A DNA stretch of 20,389 nt from JASFWK01 sp050049355 (lineage in GTDB: Bacteria > Chloroflexota > Anaerolineae > B4-G1 > DUEL01): positions 1 to 20,389 of the forward strand of contig JASFWK010000029.1 of assembly GCA_050049355.1 (NCBI GenBank), read 5' to 3'. The notes beneath the pieces were generated by a model, which had not been told where the DNA came from, made no database searches, and saw only the letters and a program-made list of their open reading frames with translations. Both the position numbers and the translations under genes were made by a program. Below are positions 13,113 through 19,201 of this stretch, one piece after another (the stretch's first letter is position 1; the number at the start of each line of letters is the position of its first letter).

Positions 13113-15233
13113 ATGACAACGGTGCACATAAGGACATTGCGCTTTGCCGGCGACCAGCGACTTGAGGGGACGCCTCCCAACGTCGCTGTGCTGTCACCGC
13201 CTATTCGACGTGCGCGGGGTCGAGAGGAGACCACCTTTCTCCTACTGCTTGACCTCGGGGAGGATGTCCCTTCTCATCTATACAGGGAGATCCGTGAGGT
13301 TGCCGCCCAGGCCTTCTGGTCGTCGCCGGGCAGCGTGACAGCCGCGCTTCGGCGGGCTGTGGCGACGGCAAACCGCTCCCTCTTCCAAGCCAACCTGCAG
13401 TCCAGCCCAGAGGAGCGGCTATACGGTGGGCTTACCTGCGCCGTTGTGAGCGGCCAAGAGGTCTTTCTAGCCCAGGCGGGAGCGGCTTGGGCCTGCAGCC
13501 TCTGCGGGGGGCTTCTGGAGGAGTTCCCCAAGCGGAGACTTCCCGAGCTGGGGTCCGCTGCCTATGTCGACGTGCGCTTGGCCTATCTGAGGCCATGCCC
13601 TGGCGATACGCTGCTTCTGGGGTCTCGCTGGCTCAGCCAATCCGTCCCCGCCGATGCTCTGCGGCGGGTACTTCCGCGTGAGGACATGGAGGTTCTGCTG
13701 GACGGTCTGGAGCAGGTCGGTTCCGGCGGGGATTTCAGTGCGCTGGTGGCGCGCTGGCCGAGGCAGGCTGTCCCCGTGGAAGCGGAAGAAGTGGAGGAAC
13801 CTTCAGTGCCTGAGGAGGAGCCCCCGGCTGAGCTCCCCGAGGCAGAGGAACCGAAGACTCCGCCAAGACGTGAACGACCACGCCGAACGCTGCGTCTGCC
13901 ACCCTTGCCCACCCTTCCCCGTCTGCCCCGCCTGCCGCTCCGAGCTTGGCTGCGCTGGTTGGGGCGCGGGTTGAAGAGGCTGGGAGCAGCGGTGGTCGGA
14001 GGACTGCAGGTCCTGTTTCGACGTATGCTCCCCGGGCGTGAGATGCCAGCCCGAACACGCCCTCGGCGGAAGCGTCAGCCGCCGCCTGAGAACCCCCGGG
14101 TAATGGCCGGCGTCGCCCTGGCGATCCTGTTGACGATATCGGTGGTGAGCCTTGTGGCCTGGTTGAACTACGGCAGCGCGCTCCGCCACGACCTGGCGCT
14201 GACCCGAGCAAAGCGGGAGGCAGCTCAGGCGCGGGAGGTTCTCTCGTCCGATCCAGCCGCAGCCCGAGTCCACTGGGAGGCCGTTCTGCACGAGTTGGAG
14301 AGTGTTGGGGACAATGCGGAAGCGGCTGCCTTGCACACGGAAGCCCAGGAAGCCCTGGATGAACTGAATGAAGTCCTCTGGGTGGAGCCGACGCTGCTGT
14401 GGGATTTCGGGGCTCAGGCCAGGCTGCGTAGCCTGGTCGTCCAGGGCCAGTTGGTCTTCGTTCTCGATGCGGCTTCTGGATCGGTGTTCGAGTTGACGCT
14501 GGCCGAGTCCGGAGACCGCGTGATGGAGACAGACGCGGCCCCTGTGTTGATCGAAGCTGACGACGAGGTCAAAGGGCTGGTGGATATGGCCTGGGCGGGT
14601 CCTGGGGGAGAGCGCACCGCAGATGCACTGGTGGCGCTGGAGGAGGGAGGCACGCTCGCCGTCTACGACCCCGCGTGGGGGCTCAACCGCGTCTACCTGG
14701 GGACACTTCCGGATGAGGCCGACCCCGTGGCGATAGCTACTTTCCACGGTCGACTCTATGTGCTGGATCCGCAGACCGACCAGGTCTGGCGTTACCGGCC
14801 TGAGGGCGACGGCTATCCGAGCCGTGAGCCCTACTTCCCCGTTGCGTCCCCTCACCCTCTGGATGGCGCTCGCGATCTGGCAATTGACGGCAGTATCTAC
14901 ATCCTATTTGCTGACGGGTCGGTGGAGAAGTATTTTGAGGGTGAAATGATCCCCTTTGAGGTCACCGGTGTGCCTGCTCCCGAGCCTGCCTTTGTCGCTA
15001 TGGCAGTCAACTCAGAGTTGACCAACAGGCCGGTGTTCTTCGCCGACTCGGCGGACGAGCGCGTGGTGGTGGTAAGGGCGGACGGAACCTTCAGCGCTCA
15101 GTTGCGCGCTCGGGAGGGCGAGTTTCAGTCCGTTCAGGCGTTGGCGGTGAACGAGGCGGCTGACCGCCTGTTTGTCCTGGCTGGTGGACGGCTCTATGTC
15201 CTCCCGCTAGAGGCGATCCCATATAACAGCTGA
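13113..15233 (+). CDS. PP2C-like (degenerate) / transmembrane / beta-propeller protein
   Basis: A 706-residue protein with a cytoplasmic and an outside half. Residues 1-220 resemble the PPM/PP2C fold: FLLLLDLGED (42-51), GGLTCAVVSGQEVFLAQAGAAWA (105-127), PGDTLLLGSRWLSQSV (163-177) and GGDFSALVARW correspond to the usual DGxGG, G-T..GDSR, SDGL and DN motifs. The metal-binding Asp residues in the last three blocks are replaced (Ala, Arg-Trp, Gly-Asp-Phe), so it is probably a pseudophosphatase. Residues ~220-325 are an acidic then Pro/Arg-rich linker. A single membrane helix follows at ~329-352, then a short helical stalk (~360-420). About 270 residues of repeated VFVLDAASGSVFEL, LYVLDPQTDQVWRY and LFVLAGGRLYVLPL strands form a beta-propeller. 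The ATG at 13113 has GGAG 9 bases upstream. The role is unknown; signalling across the membrane is plausible. Confidence 0.85.
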   Translation: MTTVHIRTLRFAGDQRLEGTPPNVAVLSPPIRRARGREETTFLLLLDLGEDVPSHLYREIREVAAQAFWSSPGSVTAALRRAVATANRSLFQANLQSSPEERLYGGLTCAVVSGQEVFLAQAGAAWACSLCGGLLEEFPKRRLPELGSAAYVDVRLAYLRPCPGDTLLLGSRWLSQSVPADALRRVLPREDMEVLLDGLEQVGSGGDFSALVARWPRQAVPVEAEEVEEPSVPEEEPPAELPEAEEPKTPPRRERPRRTLRLPPLPTLPRLPRLPLRAWLRWLGRGLKRLGAAVVGGLQVLFRRMLPGREMPARTRPRRKRQPPPENPRVMAGVALAILLTISVVSLVAWLNYGSALRHDLALTRAKREAAQAREVLSSDPAAARVHWEAVLHELESVGDNAEAAALHTEAQEALDELNEVLWVEPTLLWDFGAQARLRSLVVQGQLVFVLDAASGSVFELTLAESGDRVMETDAAPVLIEADDEVKGLVDMAWAGPGGERTADALVALEEGGTLAVYDPAWGLNRVYLGTLPDEADPVAIATFHGRLYVLDPQTDQVWRYRPEGDGYPSREPYFPVASPHPLDGARDLAIDGSIYILFADGSVEKYFEGEMIPFEVTGVPAPEPAFVAMAVNSELTNRPVFFADSADERVVVVRADGTFSAQLRAREGEFQSVQALAVNEAADRLFVLAGGRLYVLPLEAIPYNS

Positions 15234-15252
15234 GGCGTTGGAGTGGAGAGAG

Positions 15253-15753
15253 ATGGCTCTTTTCTGTGCTGAAATGGATTCGCCGGCGGGCCTGCTCCGC
15301 CTTGCGACGACGGAAGTGGGGTTGTGCAAGATCGCCTTGGGAGGCGAGGAGGAGCATTTCCTGGCTTGGCTGGCACAACATATCGGCCAGGAGCCGCAGC
15401 GCGATCCAGACGCGTTGCGTAATGTGCAGATCCAGCTGCGCGAGTATTTCTCCCGTCTACGCCGCCGCTTCGACCTAGCACTGGATCTGCGAGGTACTCC
15501 GTTCCAGCGGGCGGTCTGGTGGGAGATCGCCGCCATTTCTTACGGAACCACCGTAACCTATGGCGAGCTGGCTCGGCGGCTCGACCGTGGACCGGAGGTG
15601 GCCCGTGCAATCGGGGGGGCAGCCGCCGCCAACCCCGTCCCGATCGTCATACCCTGTCACAGAGTCGTCGGAGCCGACGGCTCACTGGTCGGATACGGCG
15701 GCGGGCTTGCTGCCAAGGCCGCCCTTCTGCGGCTCGAAGGGGTTCTTCTCTGA
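15253..15753 (+). CDS. ogt: Methylated-DNA-protein cysteine methyltransferase
   Basis: A 166-residue O6-alkylguanine-DNA alkyltransferase that repairs O6-methylguanine by irreversible transfer to itself. The acceptor is Cys135 in PIVIPCHRVVGADG, followed by GYGGGLAAKAALLRLEG. The helix-turn-helix region FQRAVWWEIAAISYGTTVTYGELA and Arg118 (the arginine finger, in VARAIGGA) precede it. The short N-terminal domain and lack of an AdaA module place it with Ogt/AGT rather than Ada. ATG at 15253 with GGAG about 8 bases upstream is chosen over a TTG at 15238. It begins 19 bases after the propeller gene, so co-transcription is likely, though a functional link is not obvious. Confidence 0.96.
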   Translation: MALFCAEMDSPAGLLRLATTEVGLCKIALGGEEEHFLAWLAQHIGQEPQRDPDALRNVQIQLREYFSRLRRRFDLALDLRGTPFQRAVWWEIAAISYGTTVTYGELARRLDRGPEVARAIGGAAAANPVPIVIPCHRVVGADGSLVGYGGGLAAKAALLRLEGVLL

Positions 15754-15773
15754 CCGAGAGCGGAAGCTCGGTC
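15752..15773 (+). terminator. Inverted repeat after ogt, weak terminator candidate
   Basis: Perfect 7-bp arms GACCGAG (15752-15758) and CTCGGTC (15767-15773) with an 8-nt loop start at the ogt stop codon. Only TTGTCC follows, so termination would be partial at best. Confidence 0.35.
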
Positions 15774-15808
15774 TTGTCCAGTTGGAAATCTAGTATCGGA
15801 GGTGAGAG

Positions 15809-16351
15809 ATGAACTTGAAGAGAATTGTCTTGCCCCTTTCTCTTTTGGTCCTTGCGGCGCTGGCCTGCAACGCCCCTGGCGCGGAGCCTACTCAGCCACC
15901 CCCTACGATGACGCCCTTCGAGCCCCAGCAGGCGGATACTCCTACTACCACGGCCCCCTCCCCCACGGAGCCTCCTACTGCGCCCCTGCCGACCCTTACG
16001 CCCAAGGCGACGCCAACTCCGTCGTCCCCACCACCGGCCACGTCCCCGCCGGTCAGCGCTGGGCCGCTTGATTTCCCACAGCCGCGATGGCTGGATGGAT
16101 GGCAGCAGTTGCCAGACGGTAGCCACGAAGTGACGATCGTTGTCCGCATCAGCGGCGGCGCCCCGCCTTTCACCGTCAGACACGATGTGGAAGAGATCCA
16201 GACCTCAGAGCGGGACTATCCTCTCGTCTTCATTCACCACGGAGGGTGCCGCGCGATCAATCACTCCATCACCGTCGAGTCGGCGGACGGGCAGAGTGTC
16301 GCCCACGACTACTGGATTCCAGCTCCCTGGTGCATCACCCCCAGTCCCTAG
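15809..16351 (+). CDS. Secreted lipoprotein with Pro/Thr linker and small C-terminal domain
   Basis: A 180-residue predicted lipoprotein of unknown role. Residues 1-19 are a signal sequence (MNLKRIVLPLSLLVLAALA) leading to Cys20, a lipobox-like site with Ala rather than Leu at -3. Residues ~21-80 are a Pro/Thr-rich spacer with TPTP-like repeats, likely spanning the wall layer. Residues ~85-180 form a compact domain with SGGAPPFTVRHD, a pattern common in Ig-like folds, and two cysteines (GGCRAINH, APWCITP) that could form a disulphide outside the cell. The ATG at 15809 has GGAGGT 6 bases upstream. It follows ogt by 55 bases and the membrane-propeller gene beyond, and may share their transcript. 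Confidence 0.85.
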   Translation: MNLKRIVLPLSLLVLAALACNAPGAEPTQPPPTMTPFEPQQADTPTTTAPSPTEPPTAPLPTLTPKATPTPSSPPPATSPPVSAGPLDFPQPRWLDGWQQLPDGSHEVTIVVRISGGAPPFTVRHDVEEIQTSERDYPLVFIHHGGCRAINHSITVESADGQSVAHDYWIPAPWCITPSP

Positions 16352-16426
16352 AGGACGGCACGTAGGGCAAAGTCCCCCTTTGAGTGAGGTTCTCCCGGTC
16401 TCGATTTGGATCGCCATTTAGGAGAC

Positions 16427-16455
16427 GGTCCCCTGGGCCAGGAACTCGGGGGACC
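16427..16455 (+). terminator. Inverted repeat after the lipoprotein gene, terminator candidate
   Basis: Perfect 7-bp arms GGTCCCC (16427-16433) and GGGGACC (16449-16455) with a 15-nt loop are followed by TTTGGTGTG, a short T-run. It sits 75 bases after the lipoprotein stop. Confidence 0.4.
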
Positions 16456-16559
16456 TTTGGTGTGAGTCAGCGGAGGCCAGCCGTCTGGGGACTGGGCGGT
16501 GGCGAGCGCTGCTTCCGCCGAGGCGACGCAGGGCCATGTCTAGCGCTGCTGGCAGAGAA

Positions 16560-16589
16560 TTCGCTTTCCCAGCCGAGTTGCGGTATAAT
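16560..16589 (+). promoter_or_regulatory. Promoter for the EGY1-like protease gene
   Basis: A perfect TATAAT is at 16584-16589. The -35 is weak: TTCGCT (16560-16565) at 18-base spacing. The start near 16596 would leave a leader of about 37 bases before the ATG at 16633, which excludes the longer upstream reading frame from the protein. Confidence 0.55.
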
Positions 16590-16632
16590 TCGCTCGCCAA
16601 AAAGATTGGAAAGGAGACAGCAGAAACACGTG

Positions 16633-17802
16633 ATGGAAACGTTTGACGCGGCAGAAACTACCATTCTTGACAGACTGCGTCGGCGGCTGAGTGACATCAT
16701 GGCCGTGGAGCGGGTCGAGGTCAGGCAAGAGCCTGACCGGGTCATTGCTTTCTACGGCCGTCTCTACGACACGCCAGAAGTCGCGTTCGACCGCGCGTCT
16801 GAGCGATTCGAGGACCTGGGGTACACTGCGATGTTCGCGCAGGTGGACCCGGAGGAGGATGCCTACCAGGTGGTGGCGGTGCAGGGGGTGAGACGGCCCA
16901 AATCATCCCGCCGCTGGCTCAACGCGGTGCTCCTTGTCGCTACGATCCTGGCCACGATGGTGGCGGGACTGTCTCCAGAAGCCGACCTGAGCGATCCACT
17001 CTGGTACTTGTCCGGTCTGCCATTTGCGGCGGCCCTGATGGCCATTCTATTGGCCCACGAATTGGCGCACTACTTCGTCGCGCGGCGATATGGCTCGCCG
17101 GTAAGCCTGCCCTACTTTGTGCCGATGCCTCTCAGTCCCTTTGGTACTATGGGAGCGGTCATCTTGCAGCGGGCCCCGATGCGAGACCGGAGGGCGCTTT
17201 TCGACATTGGCATCGCTGGGCCGCTGGCCGGCCTTGTGGTGGCGATACCTCTCCTCATACTCGGCCTGGCCTTCAGCCAGGTTGGTCGTCCTTCGGAGTT
17301 CGTGGATATTCAGGAAGGTCTGGCAGTTACCCAGGAGGGTAACTCTCTGGCCTATGTCGCAGCTAAGTACCTGGTCTTCGGGCGGATCCTTCCGAGCGAG
17401 GGTGGAGAGGACGTGTGGCTCTCGCTGCCAGCCAGCCCGGGTGGGCCAGTGGCATTCGCTGCCTGGGCGGGGCTGCTGGTGACAGCTATCAACCTCCTGC
17501 CGATCGGGCAGTTGGATGGGGGGCATGTCGCCTATGCACTGCTTGGGAAGCGTGCGTGGAAGTTGGCCTACGTGACGATCGCCTTGCTGGGTGCCCTGGG
17601 ACTCTATCTGGCGGCGATCGGCAACCTGGCAGCCGGCACTTGGATCGTCTGGGCGCTGCTGGGGCTCCTACTGGGCCCCCGTCACCCCCCACCCCTCAAC
17701 GACGCCACCCGCTTGGGACGGGGCCGGGTACTGCTGGGCGTCCTTCTGGCGCTTATTCTCATCGCTACCTTCGTGCCAATGCCCCTGATACCGGCGCGGT
17801 GA
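16633..17802 (+). CDS. M50 site-2-protease-like membrane metalloprotease (EGY1-like)
   Basis: A 389-residue intramembrane protease candidate. Residues 1-90 form a soluble N-terminal domain (AETTILDRLRRRLSDIMAVE...RFEDLGYTAMFAQVDPEED). About seven hydrophobic segments follow from residue 95. The zinc site is HELAH at 142-146, and the second motif is N287-L-L-P-I-G-Q-L-D295-G-G-H. LPYFVPMP, FGTMGAVI.QRAPMRDRRALFDIGIAGPLAG and ILP..G are landmarks of the cyanobacterial and plastid EGY1-like branch, distinct from the CBS-bearing M50 gene at 2700-3830. The ATG at 16633 (or GTG at 16630) is used. AAGGAG at 16611-16616 is rather far upstream (16 bases), so the exact start is uncertain. The substrate is unknown. 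Confidence 0.92.
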   Translation: METFDAAETTILDRLRRRLSDIMAVERVEVRQEPDRVIAFYGRLYDTPEVAFDRASERFEDLGYTAMFAQVDPEEDAYQVVAVQGVRRPKSSRRWLNAVLLVATILATMVAGLSPEADLSDPLWYLSGLPFAAALMAILLAHELAHYFVARRYGSPVSLPYFVPMPLSPFGTMGAVILQRAPMRDRRALFDIGIAGPLAGLVVAIPLLILGLAFSQVGRPSEFVDIQEGLAVTQEGNSLAYVAAKYLVFGRILPSEGGEDVWLSLPASPGGPVAFAAWAGLLVTAINLLPIGQLDGGHVAYALLGKRAWKLAYVTIALLGALGLYLAAIGNLAAGTWIVWALLGLLLGPRHPPPLNDATRLGRGRVLLGVLLALILIATFVPMPLIPAR

Positions 17803-17823
17803 GTGGTTTTTGAGCACTTTCGA

Positions 17824-17844
17824 GTTCCAGGTTTCAGGTTCGGA
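17824..17844 (+). repeat. Three heptamer-like units between the protease and manC genes
   Basis: GTTCCAG, GTTTCAG and GTTCGGA follow one another without gaps. The first two differ at one base, and the third diverges after GTTC. The stretch lies in the 65-base spacer, just before the manC ribosome-binding site. Confidence 0.45.
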
Positions 17845-17867
17845 GGACCCATACTTGGGAGGGTAAA

Positions 17868-18941
17868 ATGTCCTTCTATGCGCTGATTATGGCAGGCGGT
17901 GGAGGTACGCGGTTGTGGCCGCTCAGCCGCCGCTCACAACCCAAGCAGGCACTGGCCTTGGTTGGCGAGCGGACGATGTTCGAGCATGCTATGGACCGCA
18001 TTGCACCGGTCTGTCAGCCGGAGGAGGTTTTCGTCATCACCGGGGCCGAGCAGGTGGAGGCACTCGGTGTCCAGGCGCCGGAGCTGCCCGCAGAGAACTT
18101 CATCGTCGAGCCGATGGGGCGGGGGACGGCGCCCGCTGTTGGCCTGGGTGCGTTCCACCTCTGGCAGCGCGATCCTGAGGCGGTGATGGTTGTCCTCACC
18201 GCCGATCATTTCATTCGGGATGTGAAGAAGTTCCGACGGGTCTTGTCGGCGGCAGCCCTTGTGGCCGAGGAGGGACACCTTGTCACCCTGGGTATTGAAC
18301 CTTCCTTGCCCTCCACTGGCTTCGGCTACATCAAGCGAGGGGAGCAAATGACCACCGTCAGGGACTTCCCCGTCTTCCGCGTCGAGCGGTTCACGGAGAA
18401 ACCCAGTCCTGAGACGGCCTTCCACATGGTGGAGTCTGGTCTCTACTCCTGGAACAGTGGAATGTTCATCTGGCGAGTGGATCGCATTATGGAGGAGATT
18501 GCGAAGCAGATGTCCGGGCTCTACGATCAACTGGCGCAGATCGGGGCAGTCCTGGGAACTCCTGCCTACGAATCCACCCTCCAGCGGATCTGGCCCGACG
18601 TGACACCGCAGACGATTGACTATGGCGTGATGGAGGGAGCCGAGGACGTGGTGGTCATCCCGGTGGATATCGGCTGGTCGGATGTAGGAAACTGGTCGAG
18701 CATGAGGGAGATCCTTCCCGCTGACGAGGAGAACAACGTGGTAGTCGGTGAGCACCTGGGGGTAGATACGCATGACACTATCGTCCTTGGAGGCAATCGG
18801 CTGGTCGCCACGATTGGTCTTGACGACATGATCATTGTGGACACCGACGACGCAGTGCTGGTCTGCCCGCGGGAGCGAGAGCAGGAAGTGCGAACGATAG
18901 TGAAACTGCTGGAAGAGAAGGGCCGCAACAGACTGCTGTGA
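17868..18941 (+). CDS. manC: Mannose-1-phosphate guanylyltransferase
   Basis: A 357-residue nucleotidyltransferase that makes GDP-mannose from mannose-1-phosphate and GTP. The nucleotide-binding signature AGGGGTRLWPLSR starts at residue 9. NFIVEPMGRGTAPAVGLGA, LTADHFI, TGFGYIKRG, the RFTEKPSPETA block (F175-T-E-K-P179), YSWNSGMFIWRV and GWSDVGNWSSM match the GDP-mannose pyrophosphorylase family in order. The protein ends after the nucleotidyltransferase and short beta-helix region, without the phosphomannose isomerase domain of bifunctional ManC/AlgA enzymes. The ATG at 17868 has GGGAGG 5 bases upstream. It probably feeds cell-surface glycans or compatible solutes such as mannosylglycerate; no other pathway gene is adjacent. 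Confidence 0.95.
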   Translation: MSFYALIMAGGGGTRLWPLSRRSQPKQALALVGERTMFEHAMDRIAPVCQPEEVFVITGAEQVEALGVQAPELPAENFIVEPMGRGTAPAVGLGAFHLWQRDPEAVMVVLTADHFIRDVKKFRRVLSAAALVAEEGHLVTLGIEPSLPSTGFGYIKRGEQMTTVRDFPVFRVERFTEKPSPETAFHMVESGLYSWNSGMFIWRVDRIMEEIAKQMSGLYDQLAQIGAVLGTPAYESTLQRIWPDVTPQTIDYGVMEGAEDVVVIPVDIGWSDVGNWSSMREILPADEENNVVVGEHLGVDTHDTIVLGGNRLVATIGLDDMIIVDTDDAVLVCPREREQEVRTIVKLLEEKGRNRLL

Positions 18942-19101
18942 GGCTGGCAGACTTCGAGCTGCAAGACCATCGGTTGAGGGAGAGGGAACCAACCAGCAAG
19001 GCTTCGAGTGGGGCCGGAGCGGACACGAATGGCCTAGAGGAACCGATTGACAGGAGTTTGTACAGCCTCAAGGGTGTGTCTAGAAGATAGCCAAAGGGGC
19101 G

Positions 19102-19144
19102 CAGAGAACACCGGGTGTTTCCAAGGAGACCTCTGTGTTCTCTG
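19102..19144. repeat. Inverted and direct CAGAGAACAC-type repeat between manC and topA
   Basis: CAGAGAACAC (19102-19111) and its perfect complement GTGTTCTCTG (19135-19144) form a 10-bp inverted repeat with a 23-nt loop. The right half also contains CTCTGTG twice in tandem (19131-19137 and 19140-19146). It could be the manC terminator or a remnant of a dispersed intergenic repeat. The rest of the 260-base gap shows no gene and no convincing promoter. Confidence 0.5.
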
Positions 19145-19201
19145 TGTCTCTACTATGATTCCGGCCGCGAGAGATAGATAACATAGATCACTGAGGTATG
19201 T

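Larger units (their letters stand above)
16352..16632 (+). other. Spacer before the EGY1-like protease gene
   Basis: This 281-base stretch carries a terminator-like repeat (16427-16455) and a promoter -10 (16584-16589). The downstream frame stays open back to 16384, but the added residues are Arg/Gly/Pro-rich, precede the promoter and do not look coding. Confidence 0.55.

Noticed and set aside
13803..14855. 350-aa minus-strand open frame opposite the propeller gene
   Set aside because: It is antisense to the PP2C-like/TM/propeller gene and of low-complexity shadow composition, without a ribosome-binding site.
16384..16632. 83-residue N-terminal extension of the EGY1-like protease
   Set aside because: It precedes a perfect TATAAT box and is Arg/Gly/Pro-rich without membrane or family character.
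17934..18992. 352-aa minus-strand open frame opposite manC
   Set aside because: It is an antisense shadow of manC, whose family motifs are unmistakable on the plus strand.
19047..19052. TTGACA as a -35 box for topA
   Set aside because: No acceptable -10 hexamer occurs 15-19 bases downstream.
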